The notes: generated by a model not told the origin, from the sequence alone. Counted from the stretch's first letter, positions 1 through 5,911 are shown. The stretch: 7,411 bases of DNA from an uncultured Clostridium sp. (GCA_900554635.1 USHY01000044.1:1-7411); one strand, 5' to 3'. Made by a program: numbers and translations.

Positions 1-755
1 CCAGTTTTATATCCTTCATCTTTTGCATATTCTAAACTTGCCTGCTCATCTCTTATGTACTTCTCTTTTAGTTCTGCAATCCTTCTTATCTTTTCATCTC
101 CGCTTACTTGTTCTAACTCTCCAATGGCTTTTTTTATAGCTTTATTCTCTTCCATTATACTTGCTACCTCCTTTTGGTTTGGATTATCCAAAAACATCAT
201 CCATTGGCATATTGGGTTTTTGGGCATCTTTGCATACAGTTTTATTGCCTTTGGTATTTCTATTATAATTAATTCTAGTCTATCTGTCAATACCCTTTTC
301 CCTGTTAATTCTTCTCTTATCTGCCACTTTATTCCTAGTTCATCTATTCCTTTTAATGCTTCTAATTCATGGTCTAATATTGCTATACTTATTGTCTTTT
401 TTAGTATCTTATACTTTTCCCCTCTTTTGGCCTGTCTTGCATATGCATCTGCCCAGTAATATAGTATCCTTTCTGGTTCATTTTTACATGGTTTTAGCTG
501 TATTTCAATTATACAATTTGTGTCATTTTCTAAATCTGCTCTTATATCCATTACTCCTAGTTTATCATCTGCTTCTATGATATTTACATACATATTTTTG
601 TCAATTGTTTTTATCTTTACTTCTTCTTTTATAATGTCTGAAACCAGTACTCCTAGTATATCCTTATTCTCCTCTCTGAATAACGCATGAAATACAACAT
701 CTAACTTGGGTAACAACAGTTTCCCCTGTTCTCTTAAATTTCTTTTTTCCTCCAT
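1..755 (-). CDS. Rpn family recombination-promoting nuclease / putative transposase (PD-(D/E)XK), 3' end cut by window edge
   Basis: The frame is open from an ATG at 755-753 to the window edge: 251 codons plus two bases, with no stop. The start is well supported by TCCTCCTT on the plus strand (AAGGAGGA in the mRNA, 761-768), 5 bases from the ATG. The N-terminal half resembles the Rpn / 'PD-(D/E)XK nuclease family transposase' group. A DVVFHALF segment lies near residues 19-26. The likely nuclease core is D70 (GVMDIRAD) and E84-x-Q86 (IIEIQL), the E-x-Q form typical of this family. A YYWADAYARQAKRGEKYKIL block near residues 112-131 matches the conserved YW...Y...GE.Y segment. The visible C-terminal end is charged and probably helical. 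Family members are DNA endonucleases that raise RecA-independent recombination, and many occur as multicopy mobile-like genes. By eye, AAG, GAG and CTA codons seem commoner than in the neighbouring genes, which may hint at separate ancestry. The family call is firm; the cellular role is not. Confidence 0.85.
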   Translation of the reverse strand, partial: MEEKRNLREQGKLLLPKLDVVFHALFREENKDILGVLVSDIIKEEVKIKTIDKNMYVNIIEADDKLGVMDIRADLENDTNCIIEIQLKPCKNEPERILYYWADAYARQAKRGEKYKILKKTISIAILDHELEALKGIDELGIKWQIREELTGKRVLTDRLELIIIEIPKAIKLYAKMPKNPICQWMMFLDNPNQKEVASIMEENKAIKKAIGELEQVSGDEKIRRIAELKEKYIRDEQASLEYAKDEGYKT

Positions 756-760
756 ATAAT

Positions 761-768
761 TCCTCCTT
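761..768 (-). promoter_or_regulatory. Ribosome binding site of the rpn-like gene
   Basis: The mRNA reads AAGGAGGA, a near-perfect anti-Shine-Dalgarno match, 5 bases upstream of the ATG at 755. It fixes the start of the left-edge gene. Confidence 0.85.
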
Positions 769-775
769 TTTAAAA

Positions 776-799
776 CAGGCTTATTATGGACTAAACCCG
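776..799 (-). other. Small stem-loop in the rpn-like leader
   Basis: In the transcript, CGGGUUUA (799-792) can pair with UAAGCCUG (783-776) around an 8-base loop, forming 8 pairs of which two are G-U. It ends 7 bases upstream of the Shine-Dalgarno site and could affect translation initiation. The stem is short and may be chance. Confidence 0.25.
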
Positions 800-834
800 C
801 TTATTTAATTTAAAATTACATTCTTTTTGGGTAT

Positions 835-899
835 TTTTTAGATTTATTACTTGGAATTTTTAGAATCAATTTAAAACCCTCTTTTGACCTTTTTAGAAT
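835..899. repeat. Three copies of TTTTTAGAWT with about 11-bp phasing
   Basis: TTTTTAGATT occurs at 835-844 and TTTTTAGAAT at 857-866 and 890-899. The start-to-start distances are 22 and 33 bp, both multiples of 11, which would put the copies on roughly the same face of the helix. They lie in the predicted untranslated leader of the rpn-like gene. In such AT-rich DNA some repetition is expected by chance. Confidence 0.35.
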
Positions 900-925
900 T
901 TCGATCAAGATTTAAGAATATTAAT

Positions 926-954
926 ACTATACCACACAATCCCCCTTTTTGCAA
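926..954 (-). promoter_or_regulatory. Sigma-A type promoter for the rpn-like gene
   Basis: On the minus strand TTGCAA (954-949) is followed after exactly 17 bp by TATAGT (931-926). Both hexamers are close to consensus and the spacing is ideal. Transcription would begin near 919 and leave an unusually long leader of about 160 bases before the ATG at 755. The promoter lies downstream of the uraA terminator, so the rpn-like gene appears to be its own transcription unit. Confidence 0.75.
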
Positions 955-963
955 CAAAAATCG

Positions 964-980
964 TTCGACTTTTTTCGACA
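964..980 (-). promoter_or_regulatory. Tandem 0A-box-like (Spo0A) motifs upstream of the rpn-like promoter
   Basis: On the minus strand TGTCGAA (980-974) matches the Spo0A box consensus TGNCGAA exactly. AGTCGAA (970-964) matches at six of seven positions. The two start exactly 10 bp apart, as in known tandem 0A boxes. They end 9 bp upstream of the -35 hexamer, roughly -46 to -62 relative to the predicted start. Whether this organism has Spo0A cannot be seen here. Confidence 0.4.
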
Positions 981-988
981 TTGTAGTT

Positions 989-1022
989 AAAAAAAGAAGT
1001 TCTTTGGGCTTAATAAAGAACT
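989..1022 (-). terminator. Intrinsic terminator of uraA
   Basis: In the transcript AGUUCUUU (1022-1015) pairs with AAAGAACU (1005-998) around a 9-base loop, followed by UCUUUUUUU (997-989). The hairpin starts 12 bases after the uraA stop codon, the expected place for its Rho-independent terminator. Confidence 0.85.
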
Positions 1023-1034
1023 CCTTTTCTATTC

Positions 1035-2372
1035 TTATACTGTTACTTTTTCCTTTTTAGTTTTACTTATTTTTTGTTCTTTTTTTACTTCCTCTTCTTT
1101 TTCATCTGGCAATAATAAGTTCAGCAATATTCCCACTATTGCTGCTAAGCTCATTCCTGATAGTGATAATGTGAAGTTTCCTGTTGTGAATGAAATTGCT
1201 GCTCCGCCAAGGCCTAGAACTAACATTGCTGATGCTACAACAACATTTTTTGTTTTTCCAAAGTCTATTTGATTTTCAATTAATACTTTCAAACCATTTA
1301 CTGCTATAAATCCATAAAGTAATACTGTTACTCCTCCTAAAACTGCCCATGGAATACTTGAAATTATTGCTGTGAATTTTCCTAAGAATCCAAGTATTAT
1401 TGCTATAATTGCAGCTAAGCCTATTACCCATACTGATGCTACTTTTGTCATTCCTACTACTGCTGTGTTTTCTCCATAAGTTGTGTTTGCAGGTCCTCCA
1501 ATTGCTCCTGCAACAAATGTTGCTAAACCATCTCCCATTAAGGTTCTGTCTAATCCTGGTTCTTCAATTAAATCTTTTCCTATTATTGTACTTAGAGCTT
1601 TGTGGTCTCCAATATGTTCAGCCATTGTAACTAATGCAATTGGTGCCATTGAAATTGCTACCATGAAATCTGGCATATAGCTTACAAAAGGTATTGCAAA
1701 GTTTGGCATGCTAAAGAAAGCTGCTTCTTTAACTGCAGTAAAATCTACCATTCCAAGTATTATTGCTAAAACATATCCTGAAACAATCCCTACTAGGAAT
1801 GGAATTACCTTTAAAAATCCTTTACCTCTTACTGCAACTACTGCAGTTACTAAAAATGTAAATGCTGCTACTGTTACAGTTTTCCATTCTATTGTTTCAC
1901 TTGCTAAGCCTATGTTTGAAACTGCACTTGAAGCAAGGCTTAATCCTATAATCATAATCATCGGTCCTATTACTACTGGTGGAAGTAATTTATTTATCCA
2001 TTTTTTCCCTGTGAAGTGGATTATTGTTGCAACTATCATGTAGATTAATCCAACTATCATAACCCCTGTCATAGTTCCTCCAAGTCCTCCTGCGGCATAG
2101 GCTACTATCATTGGTGATATGAAAGCAAATGAGCTTCCTAAGTACACTGGTGATTTACCTTTTGTACAAAGTATATATAATAAAGTTCCTACTCCTGATG
2201 CAAGTAAAGCAATTCCTGTTGATAATACCTCTGTTCCTGCCGCACTGTTTACAAGTAGTGGCACAAGCACTGTTGCACCAAACATAGCAAATACATGTTG
2301 AAATGCTAAAACTATCCATTTAGCAATTTTTGGTTTTTCGTTTACATCTAATAGCATTCTTTTTTGTTCCAT
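1035..2372 (-). CDS. uraA: Uracil permease (NCS2/NAT family, UraA/PyrP)
   Basis: This is a 445-residue, highly hydrophobic protein, close to the usual length of NCS2 uracil:proton symporters, which bring uracil across the cytoplasmic membrane for salvage. Family marks include SSFAFISP near residue 80, AEHIGDH at 251-257 and the NTTYGEN signature at 296-302. By comparison with E. coli UraA, E252 and E301 correspond to the substrate-binding glutamates E241 and E290. The position of UraA H245 is Asp256 here, which I believe is common in Gram-positive members. The tail after residue 422 is charged, lysine- and glutamate-rich and probably cytoplasmic. The start is set by an AGAGGGGG ribosome site 8 bases upstream. 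No good promoter lies between it and the terminator at 2434-2460, so expression may depend on read-through from the upstream 33-codon unit. Uracil is the likely substrate; xanthine or another base is less likely. Confidence 0.93.
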   Translation of the reverse strand: MEQKRMLLDVNEKPKIAKWIVLAFQHVFAMFGATVLVPLLVNSAAGTEVLSTGIALLASGVGTLLYILCTKGKSPVYLGSSFAFISPMIVAYAAGGLGGTMTGVMIVGLIYMIVATIIHFTGKKWINKLLPPVVIGPMIMIIGLSLASSAVSNIGLASETIEWKTVTVAAFTFLVTAVVAVRGKGFLKVIPFLVGIVSGYVLAIILGMVDFTAVKEAAFFSMPNFAIPFVSYMPDFMVAISMAPIALVTMAEHIGDHKALSTIIGKDLIEEPGLDRTLMGDGLATFVAGAIGGPANTTYGENTAVVGMTKVASVWVIGLAAIIAIILGFLGKFTAIISSIPWAVLGGVTVLLYGFIAVNGLKVLIENQIDFGKTKNVVVASAMLVLGLGGAAISFTTGNFTLSLSGMSLAAIVGILLNLLLPDEKEEEVKKEQKISKTKKEKVTV

Positions 2373-2380
2373 AAAAAAAT

Positions 2381-2388
2381 CCCCCTCT
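2381..2388 (-). promoter_or_regulatory. Ribosome binding site of uraA
   Basis: AGAGGGGG in the mRNA lies 8 bases upstream of the ATG at 2372 and supports MEQKRM as the N-terminus. Confidence 0.8.
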
Positions 2389-2406
2389 TAAATTTTTTAA
2401 TATTAC

Positions 2407-2438
2407 TTTTTGGAAAACTCGCGATTTTTTTCCAAAAA
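2407..2438. repeat. Perfect 11-bp inverted repeat in the uraA leader
   Basis: TTTTTGGAAAA (2407-2417) and TTTTCCAAAAA (2428-2438) are exact reverse complements around a 10-base loop that itself contains the palindrome TCGCGA (2419-2424). The repeat sits 34 bp upstream of the uraA start, and its right arm shares bases with the T tract of the preceding terminator. In RNA it would form an AU-rich hairpin, made only when transcription reads past the terminator. In DNA it could be an operator. It lacks the known PyrR-binding loop sequence. Confidence 0.6.
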
Positions 2439-2460
2439 AAAACACTAATAAAAATTAGTG
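2434..2460 (-). terminator. Intrinsic terminator after the 33-codon ORF, upstream of uraA
   Basis: In the transcript CACUAAU (2460-2454) pairs with AUUAGUG (2449-2443) around a 4-base U loop, followed directly by nine U residues (2442-2434). The hairpin begins at the base after the stop codon of the small ORF. It could end topA read-through transcripts as well as the small ORF's own transcript, and it may act as an attenuator for uraA. Confidence 0.85.
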
Positions 2461-2562
2461 CTAAAATTGAAATATAAATGAAAAGGAAACAACTATAAAA
2501 GCAAAATAAATTGCATTTTTTAACAAATTTATTAAGTTACCTTCATAGAAAAATCCCTTCAT
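2461..2562 (-). CDS. Small 33-residue hydrophobic ORF: leader peptide or single-helix membrane protein
   Basis: ATG at 2562-2560 and TAG at 2463-2461 enclose 33 codons. The Shine-Dalgarno sequence AAGGTG lies 6 bases before the ATG, and a near-consensus promoter lies just upstream. The peptide begins MKGFFYEG, then runs NLLKNAIYFAFIVVSF into a Phe/Ile-rich end, so residues 16-33 could span a membrane. The stop codon directly abuts the terminator hairpin at 2460-2443. The gene has its own promoter, ribosome site and terminator, which argues against a random ORF. I recognise no family. Two readings fit: a translated leader controlling uraA by attenuation, since the last 54 nt are 32 T, or a small membrane protein, possibly like a type I toxin. 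Hydrophobic codons are U-rich anyway, so composition cannot separate these readings. Confidence 0.6.
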   Translation of the reverse strand: MKGFFYEGNLINLLKNAIYFAFIVVSFSFIFQF

Positions 2563-2568
2563 TTTTTT

Positions 2569-2574
2569 CACCTT
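2569..2574 (-). promoter_or_regulatory. Ribosome binding site of the 33-codon ORF
   Basis: AAGGTG in the mRNA lies 6 bases from the ATG at 2562. The predicted transcription start (about 2573-2570) falls within or next to it, so the untranslated leader is only about 10 bases and the exact start site would decide whether the Shine-Dalgarno site is complete. Confidence 0.65.
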
Positions 2575-2578
2575 GAAT

Positions 2579-2607
2579 ATTCTACTACTTTTTAATTTAA
2601 AAAGCAA
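2579..2607 (-). promoter_or_regulatory. Sigma-A type promoter for the 33-codon ORF and uraA
   Basis: TTGCTT (2607-2602) and TAGAAT (2584-2579) on the minus strand are separated by exactly 17 bp. The promoter lies 18 bp downstream of the topA stop codon. It is the only convincing promoter between topA and uraA. Confidence 0.75.
2588..2604. repeat. Palindrome filling the promoter spacer upstream of the 33-codon ORF
   Basis: CTTTTTAA (2588-2595) and TTAAAAAG (2597-2604) are exact reverse complements around a single base. The palindrome occupies most of the space between the -35 and -10 hexamers and overlaps the -35 by three bases, a place where a dimeric repressor could block RNA polymerase. 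AT-rich composition makes chance possible. Confidence 0.4.
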
Positions 2608-2625
2608 GAGTTTTTTTCAATTTTT

Positions 2626-3885
2626 TTATTTTCTTTTCGTTTTTTTCGTTGTCTTTTTTCTGGCCACTTTCTTTTTTACTGGTTTCTTTTCTTCTGCACC
2701 TGGCTTGTTCCAAGAGATGTAGTTGCATGAGGTTGGGTTGTTTTCGCAGATGTAGTAGTTTCTTTTTCTTTTGGTTTTTCTTATTTGAACTTTGCCTCCA
2801 CATTTTGGGCATGGTTCTTCTATTGTTTCTACTAGTGGTTTTGCGTTTTGGCATTCTGGGTAGCCTGGGCAGGCTAGGAATTTGCCGTATTTGCCGTATT
2901 TTATTACCATCATTCTTCCGCATTTTTCACATGGTACATCTGATACTTCGTATTCTAGTTTTACATGTTCTAGTTCTTTTTCAACTCTTTCTACTACTGT
3001 TTCGAATGGACCATAAAAGTCGCGAATTACTTTTTTCCATTCTTCTTTTCCTTCTGCGATTTTATCGAATTTTTCTTCCATGTCTGCTGTGAATTTTACA
3101 TTTAGAACATCTGGGAAGTTTTCTACTAATAGTTTGTTTACTATTCTTCCAAGTTCTGTTGGATGTAGCTGTTTTTGTATTTTTTCTATATAATGTCTTG
3201 CTAGAATTGTTGTAATTGTTGGTGAATAGGTACTTGGTCTACCTATTCCTTTTTCTTCAAGCGTTTTTACTAAGCTTGCTTCTGTATATCTTGGTGGTGG
3301 TTCTGTAAAGCTTTGTTTTGATTCTAGTTTTTCCTTTTTTAATTCTTGTTTTTCCACTAATTCTGGTATTTTTTCAAATTCTTCTTTTTCTTCAATATCG
3401 GCTGTTTCTACATATAATGTCATAAATCCTTTGAATTTTATTGTTTGACCATTTGCTCTTAGGTTATAACCATCTGCAAGTATTTTTACTGCAACTGTAT
3501 CATAGATAGCAGCTGACATTTGGCTTGCTATAAATCTATTGTATACTAGTTTATATAATTTATATTGGTCATTGCTTAAACTAGATTTTACTTTTTCTGG
3601 TGAAAGTTCTATATATGTTGGTCTAATTGCTTCGTGAGCATCTTGTGCATCACCTTTTGTTTTATAGTATCTATTTTCATAGTAATTTGCACCGTATTCG
3701 CTTTCAATATATTCTTTTGCCGCTTTTCTTGCCTCTTCTGAAATTCTTGTTGAGTCTGTTCTCATATATGTTATTAAGCCTACTGTACCTTTTTCTGGTA
3801 TTTTTACACCTTCATATAGGCCTTGTGCTACTGACATTGTTTTTCTAATTGCAAAGCCTAGTTTTCTTGATGCTTCTTGTTGCAT
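2626..3885 (-). CDS. topA: DNA topoisomerase I, C-terminal part (topA split by a frameshift)
   Basis: This 419-codon frame carries the rest of type IA topoisomerase I, which relaxes negative supercoils by passing one strand through a transient break. It holds the active-site motif GLITYMRTDSTR, with the catalytic Tyr at residue 40, equal to about residue 299 of the rejoined protein. GRPSTY follows near 215-220. Two C-terminal zinc ribbons use C319, C322, C339, C345 and C359, C362, C380, C387 of this segment. The protein ends in a lysine-rich tail. The ATG at 3885 is not a plausible native start: the frame is open upstream with RTPAPPFTTST, conserved in TopA, back to the A run at 3932-3938, and no ribosome site precedes it. 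Joined with the upstream part after removing one A, the protein is 678 residues, close to B. subtilis TopA. Confidence 0.9.
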   Translation of the reverse strand: MQQEASRKLGFAIRKTMSVAQGLYEGVKIPEKGTVGLITYMRTDSTRISEEARKAAKEYIESEYGANYYENRYYKTKGDAQDAHEAIRPTYIELSPEKVKSSLSNDQYKLYKLVYNRFIASQMSAAIYDTVAVKILADGYNLRANGQTIKFKGFMTLYVETADIEEKEEFEKIPELVEKQELKKEKLESKQSFTEPPPRYTEASLVKTLEEKGIGRPSTYSPTITTILARHYIEKIQKQLHPTELGRIVNKLLVENFPDVLNVKFTADMEEKFDKIAEGKEEWKKVIRDFYGPFETVVERVEKELEHVKLEYEVSDVPCEKCGRMMVIKYGKYGKFLACPGYPECQNAKPLVETIEEPCPKCGGKVQIRKTKRKRNYYICENNPTSCNYISWNKPGAEEKKPVKKKVARKKTTKKTKRK

Positions 3886-3889
3886 TGTA

Positions 3890-4663
3890 CTAGTTGTAAA
3901 TGGTGGAGCTGGTGTACGTTTTTTCTCTCCGTTTTTTTATTTCTTCTACAATATATTTTGCTTTTTCTAAGTCTTGTAAAATGCTATTTACTTCGTTTTC
4001 TGAGTGTATATCTATTTTTTTATTATCTTTTCCATATAATTTTGCTTGGAAACTTTTTTTGCTTTTTGGTTCTTTTAAATCAGCATAGATATTCCAATAT
4101 TCCTCTGGTTTGAAGTTTTCAATTTCTTCTTCTCTTTCTACTATTAACCTTACTGCAACTGATTGTACTCTTCCTGCTGATAATCCTTTTTGTACTTTTT
4201 TCCATAATACTGGGCTTATTTTATACCCAACTATTCTATCTAATACACGCCTTGCTTGTTGTGCATCTGTTAAATCCATGTCTATTTTTCTTGGCTGAGT
4301 TATTGCGCTTTTTACTGCATCTTTAGTTATTTCATTGAAAGTTACTCTACATATTTCATCTGGGTTTATTCCTAAAATATACGCCAAATGCCATGCTATT
4401 GCTTCTCCTTCACGGTCAGGGTCAGTTGCGAGATATACTTTTTTTGCATTTTTTGCATCTTTTTTTAATGATTTTATTAAATCTCCCTTTCCTCTTATAT
4501 TTATGTATTGAGGTTCTAAAGTTTTTTCATCAATTCCTAGTTTAGATTTTGGTAAGTCTCTAATATGTCCCATTGATGCTACAACTTTAGTGTTTCCCCC
4601 TAAAAATTTTTTTATTGTATTTGCCTTTGCTGGTGATTCGACTATTATTAACTTGTCTGTCAT
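3890..4663 (-). CDS. topA: DNA topoisomerase I, N-terminal part (topA split by a frameshift)
   Basis: This frame starts with an AAAGGAAG ribosome site 6 bases upstream of the ATG at 4663, 15 bp after the trhP-like stop codon, so topA is probably co-transcribed with the genes upstream. It encodes the Toprim domain: the ESPAK motif has the catalytic E9, and DPDREGE carries D81, D83 and E85, which bind Mg2+. The segment TDAQQARRVLDRIVGY (132-147) and GLSAGRVQSVAVRL are also highly conserved in TopA. Family homology holds to about residue 243. The last 14 residues, from R245, are out-of-frame and end at a TAG. On its own this product lacks the catalytic tyrosine and could not be active. Confidence 0.9.
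   Translation of the reverse strand: MTDKLIIVESPAKANTIKKFLGGNTKVVASMGHIRDLPKSKLGIDEKTLEPQYINIRGKGDLIKSLKKDAKNAKKVYLATDPDREGEAIAWHLAYILGINPDEICRVTFNEITKDAVKSAITQPRKIDMDLTDAQQARRVLDRIVGYKISPVLWKKVQKGLSAGRVQSVAVRLIVEREEEIENFKPEEYWNIYADLKEPKSKKSFQAKLYGKDNKKIDIHSENEVNSILQDLEKAKYIVEEIKKRREKTYTSSTIYN
3932..3938 (-). other. Frameshift site in topA: run of seven A in the coding strand
   Basis: The coding strand reads GAA ATA AAA AAA CGG in the N-terminal frame. With one A removed it reads GAA ATA AAA AAC GGA GAG AAA AAA CGT and continues into the conserved RTPAPPFTTST. In the downstream frame a TAA lies exactly at the start of the run, so the frame change must occur at or just after the run. One extra A is the simplest explanation. 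topA is usually essential, so true loss is unlikely unless another copy exists. Confidence 0.85.
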
Positions 4664-4678
4664 AAATTCTTCCTTTCT

Positions 4679-5911
4679 TTAATTCTTTTGTCTTCTTAAT
4701 ATCCAGTTTTGTTTTGCTTCTACTGGAATATGTAATTTTACTTTTTGTCCTTCTTTTCCTGGGTTTACAAATTCTATTGGTTCATCTGTTTCTGCATCCC
4801 ATAATTTGTCTATTATAAATTTATATGGTTCTATCTTGTCTGGAATTAATAGTTCTAATTTGTCCCCAATTTGTAATCTGTTCTTTATTTCTATTATACT
4901 CTTTTCTTTGTTAAATTCCTGCACTTTTCCTCCAAATTCAAAATTTGGGTTGTATTGTTTTCCTTCATATTCTTGGAAATCTCGGTTGTTTTTATCGTTA
5001 AAATAAAATGTTGTTAATCCTCTTGTTTTTGTTTTTTCTAGTTCATCTAGGTATTTTGTGTAATTGTAATTTTCTGGGTCATTCATATAATCATCTATTG
5101 CTGCTCTATATGTGTTTATTATTGTTGCTAGATAGTATTCTGTTTTTAACCTTCCTTCTATTTTTAAGCTGTCTACTCCCATTTGAATTACTTCTGGTAA
5201 TTCTTTTATTAAGCACATGTCTTTTGATGATAAAATATATGTTCCATATTCATCTTGTTCAACTGGCATCATTAAACCTGGGTTGTTTTTTTCTTCTAAA
5301 TAAAGATTATATGCCCATCTGCAGCTTTGTGCACAATCGCCTAGGTTTGCACATCTTCCTGCTAAAAAGTCGCTTAAATGGCATCTTCCTGAATATCCAT
5401 AGCATATTGCTCCATGTATGAACATTTCTATTTCTAAGTCTTCTGGTTTATTTTTCATTATTTCTTTTATTTCTTCTTTATTAAGTTCACGCGCAAGTAT
5501 TATTCTTTTCGCTCCATTATTGTACCAAAATTTGCTTGTATGGTAGCTTACTGTGTTTGCTTGTGTACTTATGTGTATTGGAAGGTCTGGGGCAAGCTCT
5601 TTTACTGCATCTACTACTCCACCATCTGAAACAATAACTCCATCTGCTTTTATTCTATCTAGCATTTTTATTTGTTCTTTTACTTCATCATACATATAAT
5701 CTCTTGCATATATGTTTAGTGGTACATATACTTTTTTATTTATACTGTGTGCATATTTTATTATTTTTTCTAACTCTGTATCATCTATTTCTACTCTTGA
5801 TCTTAGTGAAAGCTTTGAAGTTCCACAATATACGCTATCTGCTCCATATTCAAATGCTACTTTTGCCTTTTCAAAAGACCCTGCTGGGGCTAGTAATTCT
5901 GGTTTTTTCAT
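4679..5911 (-). CDS. trhP: Peptidase U32 family protein, TrhP-like tRNA U34 hydroxylation protein
   Basis: This 410-residue protein opens with MKKPELLAPAGSFEKAKVAF, the typical U32 N-terminus. It carries the family signature EMFIHGAICYGYSGRCHLS near residues 161-179, followed by further cysteines (AGRC, GDCAQSC) that in this family are thought to bind an iron-sulfur cluster. Conserved SLKIEGR follows. Although named peptidases, the E. coli TrhP (YegQ) and B. subtilis YrrN/YrrO members act in prephenate-dependent hydroxylation of uridine 34 to 5-hydroxyuridine in certain tRNAs. The length matches YrrO and YegQ. The ATG overlaps the preceding stop as TAATG, suggesting translational coupling. 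The trmR-like gene two genes upstream would methylate the product, as in the yrrM-yrrN-yrrO cluster of B. subtilis. Only one U32 gene is seen here. Other U32 branches such as RlhA (23S rRNA) or UbiU/V are less likely given this neighbour. Confidence 0.85.
   Translation of the reverse strand: MKKPELLAPAGSFEKAKVAFEYGADSVYCGTSKLSLRSRVEIDDTELEKIIKYAHSINKKVYVPLNIYARDYMYDEVKEQIKMLDRIKADGVIVSDGGVVDAVKELAPDLPIHISTQANTVSYHTSKFWYNNGAKRIILARELNKEEIKEIMKNKPEDLEIEMFIHGAICYGYSGRCHLSDFLAGRCANLGDCAQSCRWAYNLYLEEKNNPGLMMPVEQDEYGTYILSSKDMCLIKELPEVIQMGVDSLKIEGRLKTEYYLATIINTYRAAIDDYMNDPENYNYTKYLDELEKTKTRGLTTFYFNDKNNRDFQEYEGKQYNPNFEFGGKVQEFNKEKSIIEIKNRLQIGDKLELLIPDKIEPYKFIIDKLWDAETDEPIEFVNPGKEGQKVKLHIPVEAKQNWILRRQKN

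Noticed and set aside
55..580. Plus-strand ORFs of 134 and 74 codons opposite the rpn-like gene
   Set aside because: They are antisense shadows of a well-conserved minus-strand gene, and their hydrophobic, Ser/Phe-rich translations reflect the T-rich strand.
2373..2460. PyrR-binding attenuator or purine/pyrimidine riboswitch before uraA
   Set aside because: The conserved PyrR loop sequence (UCCnGnGAGG) and any recognisable riboswitch core are absent, and only about 60 bases lie between terminator and start.
2467..2499. Plus-strand antisense promoter (TTGAAA ... TATAAA) opposite the 33-codon ORF, as in type I toxin-antitoxin pairs
   Set aside because: The 21-bp spacer is too long and such hexamers are frequent in this AT-rich stretch; no terminator for an antisense RNA is evident.
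2597..2923. Minus-strand 108-codon ORF overlapping the topA 3' end
   Set aside because: It is a second frame over the zinc-ribbon region, has low-complexity Lys/Arg/Asn content and no ribosome site.
2649..3092. Plus-strand 147-codon ORF opposite topA
   Set aside because: It is an antisense shadow with low-complexity Leu/Phe content and no start signals.
3932..3945. Programmed -1 ribosomal frameshift at A AAA AAA in topA
   Set aside because: The heptamer is in the right phase for a -1 slip, but -1 leads into the wrong frame. Rejoining the two topA halves needs +1 or -2, which is best explained by one extra A.
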